From: Thermohalobaculum sp963721105
GTDB lineage: Bacteria; Pseudomonadota; Alphaproteobacteria; Rhodobacterales; Rhodobacteraceae
Reading direction: 5' to 3'
Assembly: GCA_963721105.1 (NCBI GenBank)
Contig: CAVRHY010000011.1
Span: 806,001 to 870,000 of the forward strand
Length of the DNA: 64,000 bases
The notes under the pieces were generated by a model. That model did no database searches. It was not told where the DNA came from and saw only the letters and a list, made by a program, of their open reading frames with translations. This document shows positions 16,207-25,095 of the stretch, one piece after another. Positions within the stretch are counted from its first letter, which is position 1. Every line of letters begins with the position of its first letter. The position numbers and the translations under genes were made by a program.

Positions 16207-17391
16207 ATGCAGGGGCGTCGGTTCCGTCCGTTCTGCCGGGCGGACCGGTACCTTATGCGGCTGATGCTGCCGCGGATGGCGGCGGCGCTGGCGATCACGC
16301 TGGCGGCGCTGGTGCTGGACCGGCTTCTGCGGCTGTTCGACTTTGTCACCCAGCAGGGCGCGCCGCCCGGGCCGGTGCTGAGTATGGCCGCCAACCTGCT
16401 GCCGCACTATCTCGGGCTGGCGCTGCCGGCGGCGTTCTGCGTCGGCGTGCTGGGTGCGCTGTCGCGGCTGTCGCAGGACAGCGAGGTCGATGCGCTCGAG
16501 GCCGCCGGCTGGTCGCTGCGCCGCATAGGGGCGCCGTTCATCGGCTGCGCCGTGGTGCTCTCGGCGATCAGCCTGATGCTGTTCGGCTACGTGCAGCCTT
16601 ACAGCCGCTATGCCTATTACGAGATCCGCAACCAGGTGCTGACCGCCGGCTGGGACGGGCGGCTGCAGGGCGGCGTCTTCCTGGACCTCGGCGGCGAGTT
16701 GGTTTTGTCGGCCGCTAACGTGGATGCGGGTGGGCGCGTGCTCTACCGCGTCTTCATGCAGCGTCAGGAGGAGGAGGGCCCCGTCGCCGTCACCGCCGAG
16801 CGCGGGCTGGTGATCCCCGAGCCGGAGACCCACAGCGTGCGCCTGGTGCTGGAGAACGGCCGCACGCTGCTGCCGGACGGGCGTCGGCTGGACTTTGACC
16901 GGCTGGTCGTGCCGCGCCACTTCGACATGGACACCGGCCCCTTCCGCGCCCGCGGCGAGAACGCCCGCGAGCTGACGCAGGGCGAGATCTGGGCGGCCAT
17001 GGGCAGCGCGACCGGCGACGAGGCGCGCCGATTTGCCGTCGAGTTCAACGAGCGGCTGGTCCGCGCTGTCTCGCTTCTGGGCATCGCGCTGCTGTCCGTG
17101 CCGCTGGCGGTGGCGCGTAAGCGCTCGCCCGGCTGGCCGCGCATCGTGCTGGCGATCATCGTGCTGACGGTCTTCGACAACCTGATAAAATTCGTCTCCG
17201 GCCTCGGCGAACTGGGCGAGGTCAACCCGGCGCTGGGGCTTTGGGGGCTGGCTGTCCTTTTCAACGGTGGCTCGCTCTGGCTCTACATCGCGCATCCGGG
17301 GCAGGGGGCGCAGAGCCCGCTGCGCCGCTTCCTGCGCTGGCTCGACCGCGGTCCGCGGCCCGAGACGGCGGCGCCTGGAGAACTGCCGTGA
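16207..17391 (+). CDS. LptF/LptG-family permease, first of a pair
   Basis: A 394-residue YjgP/YjgQ-family membrane protein. It has three N-terminal membrane segments, a periplasmic beta-jellyroll region (about 145-270) and three C-terminal segments (LVRAVSLLGIALLSVPLAV, IVLAIIVLTVFDNLI and GLWGLAVLFNGGSLWLY). LptF and LptG form the inner-membrane part of the LPS exporter with LptB. The pair here lies inside a sphingolipid locus, between a HIT gene and ceramide synthase, away from lptD/surA, which suggests a paralogue for sphingolipid transport. An in-frame GTG precedes the ATG by one codon. The stop overlaps the next GTG start by 4 nt. It could still be the only lptF of the genome. Confidence 0.85.
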   Translation: MQGRRFRPFCRADRYLMRLMLPRMAAALAITLAALVLDRLLRLFDFVTQQGAPPGPVLSMAANLLPHYLGLALPAAFCVGVLGALSRLSQDSEVDALEAAGWSLRRIGAPFIGCAVVLSAISLMLFGYVQPYSRYAYYEIRNQVLTAGWDGRLQGGVFLDLGGELVLSAANVDAGGRVLYRVFMQRQEEEGPVAVTAERGLVIPEPETHSVRLVLENGRTLLPDGRRLDFDRLVVPRHFDMDTGPFRARGENARELTQGEIWAAMGSATGDEARRFAVEFNERLVRAVSLLGIALLSVPLAVARKRSPGWPRIVLAIIVLTVFDNLIKFVSGLGELGEVNPALGLWGLAVLFNGGSLWLYIAHPGQGAQSPLRRFLRWLDRGPRPETAAPGELP

Positions 17392-18455
17392 CGCTGGGGC
17401 TCTATCTCTCGCGGGTGTTGGGCGGGCGCATCGTCGCGGCGACGCTGGTGCTGCTGGCGCTGGGGCTCAGTCTCGATCTGATCAAGGCTGCCGACGAGCT
17501 GGTAGAGGTCGGCGGCGCCTGGGCGCTGCTGCACTATGCGCTGCTGCGGGCGCCGGCGATGGGGGCGCAGATCCTGCCGTTGGGTGTGCTGGTCGGCGCG
17601 CTGCTGGCATTCCTGGCGCTTGCCCGGCGCTCCGAGCTGACGGTGATGCGCGCGGCCGGGCAATCGGTGTTCCGGTTGCTGGTAAAGCTGGCGCCGCTCG
17701 CGATCCTGCTGGGAGCGGTTCAGCACCTGCTGGTCGACGAGGGCACCGCCTGGAGCGAGCGGGCGCTGGCCGAAGCCTTCTCCGGCATCGCCGAGACCCC
17801 CTTGGTGCAGGCGGGATCGCGCGTGACCGGGCGCGTCGGCGACGCGGTGATCATCGGCGAGCTGATGACGCCCGGCGGCGCCGAGCTGGCCCCGCTGACG
17901 GTCTATGCACTGGATGACGACGGGCAGGTGACGGGCCGGATCCAGGCCGCCCGCGCCTACTGGTACGACTCGGAAGAGGGGGGTGAGGGGGGCTGGCGCC
18001 TCGACGGCGTGCGCCGCGTCGGGGTCACGCCCGACACCGCGGCACCCGACCTGCTCTGGCCGACGCGGCTCGACCCCGGCGTCGTGCGCGCGCTGGCCAG
18101 CGGCGCGGCGACCGCGACGGCCCGCGAGGCCTCGGAGGCCCTATCCGGCATGGTGGTCGCCACGCGCAGCACGTCGTACTACCGGACCCGGCTGGCCCGG
18201 GCATGGTCGGCCTTGCTCGTGCCGGGAGTGATGCTGTTGTGCGCCGCATTCGCCAGCTTCAAGAGCTCGCGCGGGCCGGGCGGGCTGAGCCTCGCGGCGA
18301 CGGGCGCCGTTCTCGGGCTGGGTTTTGTCATGATCGACGGGCTGTTCGGCTCGTTCGGCCAGGTCGGGCTGGTCGCCGCCTGGGTGGCGGCGTGGATGCC
18401 GGCGGCGCTGTTCGGCATTGCCGCCGGCTGGGTCCTCCTGTTGCGCGAGGAGTAA
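17388..18455 (+). CDS. LptG/LptF-family permease, second of the pair
   Basis: A 355-residue YjgP/YjgQ-family protein. The N-terminus LGLYLSRVLGGRIVAATLVL is followed by LLHYALLRAPAMGAQILPLG and ALARRSELTVMRAAGQS, all characteristic of LptG. A periplasmic domain (about 130-245) precedes three C-terminal membrane segments. The GTG at 17388 overlaps the previous stop (GTGA), so the two half-transporters are probably made in equal amounts. The ATPase partner (LptB-like) is not in the window. Given its neighbours I infer it helps move a sphingolipid to the outer membrane. Confidence 0.85.
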   Translation: MTLGLYLSRVLGGRIVAATLVLLALGLSLDLIKAADELVEVGGAWALLHYALLRAPAMGAQILPLGVLVGALLAFLALARRSELTVMRAAGQSVFRLLVKLAPLAILLGAVQHLLVDEGTAWSERALAEAFSGIAETPLVQAGSRVTGRVGDAVIIGELMTPGGAELAPLTVYALDDDGQVTGRIQAARAYWYDSEEGGEGGWRLDGVRRVGVTPDTAAPDLLWPTRLDPGVVRALASGAATATAREASEALSGMVVATRSTSYYRTRLARAWSALLVPGVMLLCAAFASFKSSRGPGGLSLAATGAVLGLGFVMIDGLFGSFGQVGLVAAWVAAWMPAALFGIAAGWVLLLREE

Positions 18456-18456
18456 A

Positions 18457-19600
18457 ATGGCGCAGGCCGCAGGCGAGATCGTGATCCGGCAGGTCGCGAC
18501 GCGCGCCGACCGCGAGGCGTTCCTCCGGCTGCCCGGGCAGCTGGCCGTGGGCGACTTGCACTGGATCGAGCCGCTGCGCTTCGAGCGCCGCCGATTCCTC
18601 TCGCCGGCCCACAACCCGGTGTTCGACCATGCCGAGATCGGCCTGTGGCTGGCGCGCCGTAATGGTCGCGCGGTCGGCCGGATCAGCGCCCAGGTCGACC
18701 GGCTGGCGCCCGGCACTCCCGACCGGCCGCTCGGCTACTTCGGCATGGTCGATGCGCGCGAGGACGAGGTTCTGGCGCGGCTGTTCGGAACGGCCGAGGG
18801 CTGGCTGGCGGAACGCGGAATTCGACCACGTGCGCGGCCCGTTCAACCTGTCGATCAACCAGAGCTCGGGCGTGCTGACATGGGGGTTCGATTCGCCGCC
18901 CAGCCTGATGATGGAGCACAACGACCCCTGGCTCGGCCCGGCCATCGAGCGTCAGGGATATGCCAAGGCGGCCGATGTCGTGGCGTACCGGCTGACCGCC
19001 GCGAACGGCCTGCCCGAGCGGCTGCGCCGGATCTGGCAGCGCGCCACCGGCGAAGCGACGCTGCGTCCGCTGGACCCGCGGCGCTTCGCCGAGGAGATCG
19101 CCACCGTCACGTCGATCTTCAACGATGCCTGGGCGGAGAACTGGGGCTTCGTACCGCTGACCGAGGCGGAGACCGCCGCGATGGCCGCGGAGCTGCGTCC
19201 GATCCTGCCGCCCGACTTCGTGCAGATCGCCGAGGTTAACGGGCGCCCGGTGGCCTTCATCGTGCTGGTGCCGAATGTCAATGAGGCGCTACGCGGGTTG
19301 CATGGCCGGCTGTTGCCGACCGGCTGGGCGCGGCTGCTCTGGCGGCTGAAGGTCGCGGGCGTGCGCACCGCCCGGGTGCCGCTGATGGGTGTCCGGCGCG
19401 ACGTGGCGGGAACGGTGCTGGGCAAGAACCTGCCGCTGCGCCTGATCTATGCGCTCGAACCCGCCGTGCGGGCGCGCGGCATCCGCGAGATCGAGCTGAG
19501 CTGGCTGCTGGAAGACAACTGGCCGATGCGCCGGCTGGTCGAGGCGATCGGCTGCGAGCACTACAAGACGTGGCGGATCTATGGCAAGGACCTGGCGTGA
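18457..19600 (+). CDS. bcerS: Bacterial ceramide synthase (GNAT-fold N-acyltransferase), one frameshift
   Basis: The N-terminal 120 residues are read from ATG 18457 (GAGGAG 4 nt upstream): IVIRQVATRADREAFLRLP, GLWLARRNGRAVGRISAQVD and LGYFGMVDA. At about 18819-18820 an extra A (GGAATTCGACC for GGATTCGACC) moves the rest to another frame, which continues FDHVRGPFNLSINQSSG through to 19600. Removing one base gives 380 codons with family-like continuity. Caulobacter bCerS, a GNAT-fold protein unrelated to eukaryotic ceramide synthase, N-acylates the sphingoid base. Gene position between the permeases and a nucleotidyltransferase fits that locus. Sequence error or a recent mutation are both possible. 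Confidence 0.8.
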
Positions 19601-20382
19601 CCCGCTGGCGCGCCCTGATCCTGGCCGGCTCGCGCGGGCGGTCGGATGCCGTCGCGCAGGCCGCTGGCGTCGCCCACAAGGCGTTCGCGCCTGTCGCCGG
19701 CCGGCCGATGATCGAGCATGTCGTCGCGGCGTTGCGCGCGGTTCCCGCGATCGACGGCATCGCCGCGTCGATCTCGCCGCAGGCGCCCGCGCTGCCCGAG
19801 GGCGTCGAGCGGCTGGACGCCGCGTTGGGCCCGGCGGCCAGCACGCTGTCCGCCTTCGACCGCCTCGGCCCGCCCCTGCTGGTGACGACGGCTGACCATC
19901 CGCTGCTGACGCCCGGCATGGTCGCCGAGCTTCTGCACGCCGCCGAGGGCTCCGGGGCCGACGTTCTGGCGGGCGTCTGCCCGCGCTCCACGGTCGAGTC
20001 GGCCGGCAACCCGGCGCGACGGACCTGGCTGCACTTCTCCGACGGCGATTTCAGCGGCGCCAACCTGTTTGCGCTGACCTCGGCGAAAGCGCGCGGGGCA
20101 ATCGAGTTCTGGGGCCTGGTCGAGGCCGAGCGCAAGCGCCCATGGCGCATGGCCTGGCGCGTCGGCCCCAGCGTGCTGGCGCAATATCTCGCCGGCCGTC
20201 TGGACCGCGCCGCCGCGGCCCGCGCCCTCGGCAACGCCGCCGGCTGCACTGCGGAACTGGTCGCCATCGATCACCCGGATGCTGCGCACGATGTCGACAG
20301 GCCGGACGACCTGGTCTTTGCCGAGCGCCGCCTGGCGCTGCGCGCGGCCACAGCCGGCCGAGACGGCGCTCGACGGGATTGA
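19597..20382 (+). CDS. MobA-like nucleotidyltransferase at the end of the sphingolipid locus
   Basis: A 261-residue NTP-transferase-fold protein with WRALILAGSRG, HKAFAPVAGRPMIEHVVAAL and the metal-binding segment LLVTTADHPLLTPGM. It ends in a helical extension. The GTG at 19597 overlaps the ceramide synthase stop (GTGA), so it is co-translated with bcerS. The family includes MobA and inositol- or glycerol-phosphate cytidylyltransferases. I infer that it activates a headgroup component for the sphingolipid; the substrate is not determinable. It is the last gene of the plus-strand run, 75 nt from the convergent fabF-like gene. Confidence 0.75.
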   Translation: MTRWRALILAGSRGRSDAVAQAAGVAHKAFAPVAGRPMIEHVVAALRAVPAIDGIAASISPQAPALPEGVERLDAALGPAASTLSAFDRLGPPLLVTTADHPLLTPGMVAELLHAAEGSGADVLAGVCPRSTVESAGNPARRTWLHFSDGDFSGANLFALTSAKARGAIEFWGLVEAERKRPWRMAWRVGPSVLAQYLAGRLDRAAAARALGNAAGCTAELVAIDHPDAAHDVDRPDDLVFAERRLALRAATAGRDGARRD

Positions 20383-20457
20383 TCTGTTTGTTGCGTGCGG
20401 CCCAGCCGTCTGGCCGAACCGGACGCGAGCACAGCTCCAGCGCCTTTGGTCGCGAGA

Positions 20458-21681
20458 TCAGGCCTGCCAGCGGCGAAAGGCGAGCACGGCGTTCAGCCCG
20501 CCGAACGCGAAGGAGTTCGACAGCGCCGCGTCGACCCGGGCCTCGCGCGCCTGGTTCGGGACGACGTCGAGGCCGATCTCGGGGTCCGTCTCCTCGAAGC
20601 CGATTGTCGGCGGGATCACGCCCTCGCCCAGCGCCATCAGCACGGCGACCGCCTCGAGCGCGCCGGCGGCACCGATAGGGTGGCCGTGCATCGACTTGGT
20701 CGACGAGACCAGCACATCGGCGGCGTGGTCGCCCAGCACCGACTTGATGGCCGCCGCCTCGACGCGATCGTTCATCGCCGTCGCCGTGCCGTGCGCGTTG
20801 ACGTAGTCGATCTCGTCGGGCGCGATCTCGCCATCGGCAAGTGCCATGCGCATCGCCCGCGCCGCGCCTTCCAGCGCCGGCTGCACGATGTCACCGGCAT
20901 CTGCCGTCATCCCGAATCCGACGATCTCGCCCAGGATGGTCGCGCCGCGTGCCCGGGCGTGTTCGAGCTCCTCCAGCACCAGGATCGCCGCGCCCTCGCC
21001 CAGCACCATGCCGTTGCGCGTCCTGGAAAACGGGCGGCAGGCGTCCTTCGACATCACGCGCAGCCCCTCCCACGCCTTCATGCCGCCGAAACAGAGGAGG
21101 GATTCGGCGCCGCCAGTAACGGCCGCATCGACCGTGCCGCCTCGGATAAGGTGGAAGGCCTGACCCATTGCGTGGTTCGACGACGAGCAGGCAGTCGAGA
21201 CCGAAAAAGCTGGCCCCTGAAGGCCGAATTTCATCGAGACCTGGCTGACCGGCGCGTTCGCCATCAGGCGCGGGACGATGAACGGGTGCACGCGGTTCTT
21301 CATCTCATGGTAGACCGCATAGTAGTTTTCGTCGAGGGTCTGCAGCCCGCCCATCGCGGTGCCGATGATGGTCGCCGTGCGCGGGCCGAGCGCGCCTCCG
21401 AAATCCATGCCGGACTGGCCGACCGCCTCGTCCGCCGCGACCAGCGCCATCTGACTGACGCGATCGAGGAGGGCGAGCTCGCTCTTCGTGAAGTGGTCCT
21501 CTCCCTCGAACTGTTTCGCCTCGGCGGCGATCTTGACCATCAGCCGCTCGGGGTCGAACCGGGTGATCGGGGCGATGCCGCAGCGGCCCTCGCGAAGCCC
21601 GCTGGTGTGCTCATCATAGCCGGTACCGAGGGCCGAGACGACGCCGACGCCGGTGACGGCTACGCGGCGCGTGGGGCTCAC
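20458..21681 (-). CDS. Beta-ketoacyl-ACP synthase (FabF/KAS II family)
   Basis: A 407-residue thiolase-fold condensing enzyme. The active-site Cys is in FSVSTACSSSNHAMGQ (Cys165) and the two His are in YVNAHGTATAMND and SMHGHPIGAAGALEA. The N-terminus reads RRVAVTGVGVVSALG. It extends acyl-ACP with malonyl-ACP. A GTG start overlaps the ACP stop (GTGA), so synthase and ACP form a pair. It is more divergent than housekeeping FabF (for example the acceptor-side text NYYAVYHEMKNRVHPF), which suggests a specialised acyl chain, perhaps for lipid A or the nearby sphingolipid. Housekeeping fabF is not in the window. Confidence 0.9.
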   Translation of the reverse strand: MSPTRRVAVTGVGVVSALGTGYDEHTSGLREGRCGIAPITRFDPERLMVKIAAEAKQFEGEDHFTKSELALLDRVSQMALVAADEAVGQSGMDFGGALGPRTATIIGTAMGGLQTLDENYYAVYHEMKNRVHPFIVPRLMANAPVSQVSMKFGLQGPAFSVSTACSSSNHAMGQAFHLIRGGTVDAAVTGGAESLLCFGGMKAWEGLRVMSKDACRPFSRTRNGMVLGEGAAILVLEELEHARARGATILGEIVGFGMTADAGDIVQPALEGAARAMRMALADGEIAPDEIDYVNAHGTATAMNDRVEAAAIKSVLGDHAADVLVSSTKSMHGHPIGAAGALEAVAVLMALGEGVIPPTIGFEETDPEIGLDVVPNQAREARVDAALSNSFAFGGLNAVLAFRRWQA

Positions 21682-21944
21682 GCCCGCTCCTTCTCGGCGA
21701 TCAGCTGCTTCACGGCGGCGATGATCGCACCGACGTTCGAGAGGTCGAACTGCGAGTCCGCCGGGTCGTTGGCGTTGTAGGGAACCGAGATGTCGAAGGC
21801 CTCCTCGATGCCGAAGACGACCTCGACGAGGGCAAGCGAGTCCAGTCCGAGTTCCTCGGGCGTGGTCCCGGTCGATATGTCGGCGGGATCGACCATCGCC
21901 TGTTCGGCGATGGTCGCCACGACCTTCTCGCTGACCGCGTCCAT
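21678..21944 (-). CDS. Acyl carrier protein paired with the FabF-like synthase
   Basis: An 88-residue ACP with the phosphopantetheine serine in LGLDSLALVEVVFGIEEAF (Ser36). A longer loop follows (NANDPADSQFDL) before the last helix. I chose the ATG at 21944 because GGAGG stands 7 nt upstream; an in-frame ATG at 21965 lies upstream of that ribosome-binding site. It overlaps the synthase start by 4 nt and sits 51 nt downstream of lpxD, which is read in the opposite order on the same strand. It is distinct from the spt-linked ACP at 9961. Confidence 0.9.
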   Translation of the reverse strand: MDAVSEKVVATIAEQAMVDPADISTGTTPEELGLDSLALVEVVFGIEEAFDISVPYNANDPADSQFDLSNVGAIIAAVKQLIAEKERA

Positions 21945-21995
21945 ACTGACCTCCATCAGGCCCACCGGCTTTTCTCTAACATATGGGCCGGAACC

Positions 21996-23111
21996 TTACA
22001 GTCCCAGCTTCTGGCGAATTTCGGCGAGCTGCTCGACCATGCGAGGCAGGCGGCGAAGCGCCGACATCTGGCGCAGCGCCTCGCCCCGGGGGATGGCCGG
22101 GATGCCCATGTAGATCGAGCGATCGGGGACGTTGCCGGCCAGCAGCGAGCCGGCGGCGATCATCACGTCCGAGCCGATACGCACATGGTCCTGGATGCCC
22201 ACCTTGCCGCCGATGACGACGCGATCGCCGACGACGGTCGAGCCGGCGATGCCGACCTGAGCGCAGATCAGGCAGGTGCGCCCTACCTGGACGTTGTGGC
22301 CGATCTGCACCTGGTTGTCGATCTTGCTGCCGCTGCCGATCCGGGTCGGCGCGATGGTGCCGCGATCGATGCAGGTGCCGGCGCCGATCTCGACATCGTC
22401 GCCGATCTCGACGCCGGCCAGCGAATGGATACGCAGGTAGCCCTCGTGCGGCCGGTCGCCGGCGCTCGTGTCGGTGCCTGTGCTGGCGCTTGGGCGGGGC
22501 GCTGCCCGGGAAGCTTCAGCGGCGCTCTCGCGGATGCCTCGGCTGGCCGGTTCGAACGAGAAGCCGTCGGCGCCGACCACGGCGTTCGGCTGGGCGACGA
22601 AGCGCGCGCCGATCGTGCAGCGCGCGCCGATGCGGACACCGGCGTGCAGCAGGGCCTGCGGCCCCAGCACAGCGCCCGCGCCGACGCTGGCGTGCGGGCC
22701 GATGACGGCGCCGAGCCCGACCCGCGCGCCGGCGGCGATGATGGCAAAGGCCCCGACGGCGGCGCCGTCGCCCAGCTCGGCGCCGGGTTCGACCACGGCG
22801 GTCGGATGGACGCCGGGTACGACGTCGGGCGGGTGCTGGAATTCCGCGGTGATGGCGGCCAGCGCGACGCGCGGCCGTGGTGCGACGAGCGCGGCTGCCA
22901 GGCCCAGCGCCTGCCAGTCCGCCCCCTCCCAGACGACGGCCGCCTTGGCGCGGGAGGCGCGCAACGCCTTCTCGTAGGCGGGCGTCATCGCCATCGCCAG
23001 CTCGTCCTCGGCGGCGGCGGCGGGCTCGGCGGGGCGACTGACCACGACGGAGCCGTCGCCGAGCAGGCTCAGCCCGGTCGCGCGTGCGATCGCGTCGACA
23101 GTTTGGCTCAT
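21996..23111 (-). CDS. lpxD: UDP-3-O-acylglucosamine N-acyltransferase
   Basis: A 371-residue protein with an N-terminal uridine-binding domain (about 1-95) and a long left-handed beta-helix of hexapeptide repeats such as VHPTAVVEPGAELGDGAAVG. The family block IDRGTIAPTRIGSGSKIDNQ and IGHNVQVGR with the catalytic His follow. A low-complexity insert rich in Ala/Ser/Thr (about 205-232) makes it longer than the usual 340. It adds the second acyl chain in lipid A synthesis. ATG 23111 (MSQTVDAIARATGL) is the natural start; the frame extends 15 codons upstream. Other lpx genes are not adjacent. Confidence 0.95.
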   Translation of the reverse strand: MSQTVDAIARATGLSLLGDGSVVVSRPAEPAAAAEDELAMAMTPAYEKALRASRAKAAVVWEGADWQALGLAAALVAPRPRVALAAITAEFQHPPDVVPGVHPTAVVEPGAELGDGAAVGAFAIIAAGARVGLGAVIGPHASVGAGAVLGPQALLHAGVRIGARCTIGARFVAQPNAVVGADGFSFEPASRGIRESAAEASRAAPRPSASTGTDTSAGDRPHEGYLRIHSLAGVEIGDDVEIGAGTCIDRGTIAPTRIGSGSKIDNQVQIGHNVQVGRTCLICAQVGIAGSTVVGDRVVIGGKVGIQDHVRIGSDVMIAAGSLLAGNVPDRSIYMGIPAIPRGEALRQMSALRRLPRMVEQLAEIRQKLGL

Positions 23112-23246
23112 CGGGATGCGCCTGTGCAGGTTCGGCCGCTCTTCTACAGGCGGCATGGCGGCTAACGCAACCGGCGGAGGCGTCGCGGCCCCCGCCGACA
23201 GTGGGTCCGGTTGGGGGCCTTGACGCCGGCCCGGTTTGGGACTGGT

Positions 23247-24989
23247 CTAGTTCAGGATGCGAACGCCGGCGGCTTTCAGCGCCTGCGCGACCTCGCGGTC
23301 GCGGCTGTAAATATCGCCCCGGAACTGCTCGACACCGTTCTCGTCAATCCACGCGGTTCGGTAGGTCAGGAACACCGGCAGCGGGCGTTCGAGGTCGACG
23401 CGGTGCTCGCGTCCGTCGGCCAGCAGCCCGTCGAAATAGCTGGCCGGATCACGCGACTGGCCGCTCAGGAGATACTCGGCCAGCTCGTGCGGTTTCTCGA
23501 CCCGGATGCAGCCGTGGCTGAAGTCGCGGACATCTTTCCCGAACAGGTTCTTTGACGGCGTGTCGTGCAGGTAGACAGAATGCGCGTTCGGGAACATGAA
23601 TTTCACGTTGCCGAGCGCGTTCGAGTCGCCCGGGAGCTGCGTGACCCGCCCCGGAAAGGTCGACGGCGTGACGGTCGACCAGTCGATCTGCTCGGCCTCT
23701 CTGTCGGTCCCGACGAGGCGCATTCCCTGCCGGGCGAGATAACTTGGGTCGCGCTTCAGCTTCGGCAGGATCTCGTTGCGCGCGATCGACATCGGCACGT
23801 ACCAGGTCGGATTGATGACGATGTGGGTCATCGTCTCGGAGAACTCGGGCGTCTCCCAGTCGTTCGCCTGGCCGTTGATGACGCGCGAGTCGAAAACCGG
23901 GCGGCCGTTGTCCATGACCCACATCTCGAAGCCGGCGAGATTGACCAGGATGTACCGGCCATCGAGCTGGTGGTTCAGCCAGCGCTGGCGCTCGAGGTTG
24001 ACAGCGATCTGATCGGCCCGCTCGCGCGCCGAGACGTTAAGTTGCGCCAGCGTCGCCGGGCCGATCAGCCCGTCCTGATTCAGCCCGTGCCGGGCCTGGA
24101 AGCGCTTCAAGGCGTCCTCGAGCGGCTGGTCGAAATCCTCGGGGTCATAACCGGCGGCAGGCAGGTCCGACGAGGTGTCGGCGGTGGCGACCAGCACGCC
24201 GTCCGTCTGGCCGGCGGCCTGGCGGCCATAGACGTTCGGATCGAGATCGCCCATCGCCGTCAGCCGGGCGCGCGCCTGGGCGACGCGCGGGCTGCGGTCG
24301 CCGGGCCGCAGCGTCCGGCCGGAGCCGACCGTCGGGCCCCAGATATCGCCGCCGGCAACCGATCGGAAGGCGCGGTAGCGCTCGACGAGTCGTCGGTAGA
24401 GCGGACTCTGCGGCGCCAGCGAATCCAGGTAGGCGGCCATGTTGGCGGCCGAGGCGGCGCCCGTCACCAGCGCGCCCGGATCGGAGTGATGGACGGTGAT
24501 GTCGAAGTCCTTGTCGATTTCGGACGGGACGAGCACGCCCAACTCGATGTCATCGGCATAGGCCAGGAACGCCGCGGTCAGGTCGGCCTCGAGCGTCATG
24601 TTGCCGGGCTGGCCCAGCCGCCCAGCGAGCGCGTCGCCGCCATATTTCGAGTCGGGCAGCGCCTGTTCGTCGGCGTGGCGCAGGAAGTCGACCAGGATCA
24701 GCGCGGCATCCGTCGTCCTGCCGTCCTTGTCGAGCCAGATCGGTTGATAACCCCGCGCCGAGTAAGCAGCCATGGCGGCCGGTTCGTTGCCCAGCCGACG
24801 GGCCAGCGCGTCGCGCATCTTCGCCGCCGCTGGCGACAGTCTGGTTTCGGCCACGGACGGCTGCGCCGCGGCAACCTGGCCCGATGCTGGCCCGGCCCCA
24901 AATCCGAGCCCGATCAGCACCGCCGCGGCGGAAAGTGCGAAAAAACGGTCCGTGATCATCATGTCACCAATGTTGCCGAAAAACGTCAT
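23247..24989 (-). CDS. Periplasmic L,D-transpeptidase (YcbB/LdtD-type)
   Basis: A 580-residue exported protein. A signal sequence (ITDRFFALSAAAVLIGLGFG) leads to an N-terminal scaffold domain (MRDALARRLGNEPAAM, YQPIWLDKDGR). A peptidoglycan-binding helix bundle (LEDALKRFQARHGLNQDGLI) and a YkuD catalytic domain follow, with the active-site Cys in DFSHGCIRVEKP. The split loop with YVPMSIARNEILPKLKRDPS is typical of the LdtD branch. It makes 3-3 peptidoglycan cross-links or anchors proteins. I chose the ATG at 24989 with GAGGGG upstream; ATGs at 25013, 24962 and 24959 are also possible. It is divergent from the DUF882 gene, another cell-wall protein. Confidence 0.92.
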   Translation of the reverse strand: MTFFGNIGDMMITDRFFALSAAAVLIGLGFGAGPASGQVAAAQPSVAETRLSPAAAKMRDALARRLGNEPAAMAAYSARGYQPIWLDKDGRTTDAALILVDFLRHADEQALPDSKYGGDALAGRLGQPGNMTLEADLTAAFLAYADDIELGVLVPSEIDKDFDITVHHSDPGALVTGAASAANMAAYLDSLAPQSPLYRRLVERYRAFRSVAGGDIWGPTVGSGRTLRPGDRSPRVAQARARLTAMGDLDPNVYGRQAAGQTDGVLVATADTSSDLPAAGYDPEDFDQPLEDALKRFQARHGLNQDGLIGPATLAQLNVSARERADQIAVNLERQRWLNHQLDGRYILVNLAGFEMWVMDNGRPVFDSRVINGQANDWETPEFSETMTHIVINPTWYVPMSIARNEILPKLKRDPSYLARQGMRLVGTDREAEQIDWSTVTPSTFPGRVTQLPGDSNALGNVKFMFPNAHSVYLHDTPSKNLFGKDVRDFSHGCIRVEKPHELAEYLLSGQSRDPASYFDGLLADGREHRVDLERPLPVFLTYRTAWIDENGVEQFRGDIYSRDREVAQALKAAGVRILN

Positions 24990-25095
24990 AGCCCCTCTTC
25001 CGTCACCGAACATAGCATGATGGGGCGGATTGAGCCGCCTGCGTGCCGGATGCTGGCCACAATTAGAGTGCTCCATGGAGATCCTGCCACACAAT

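Noticed and set aside
21984..22002. A fourth copy of the CGGAACCTTAC motif
   Set aside because: Here it overlaps the lpxD stop codon on the opposite strand and lies at no plausible plus-strand promoter, so it is probably coincidental.
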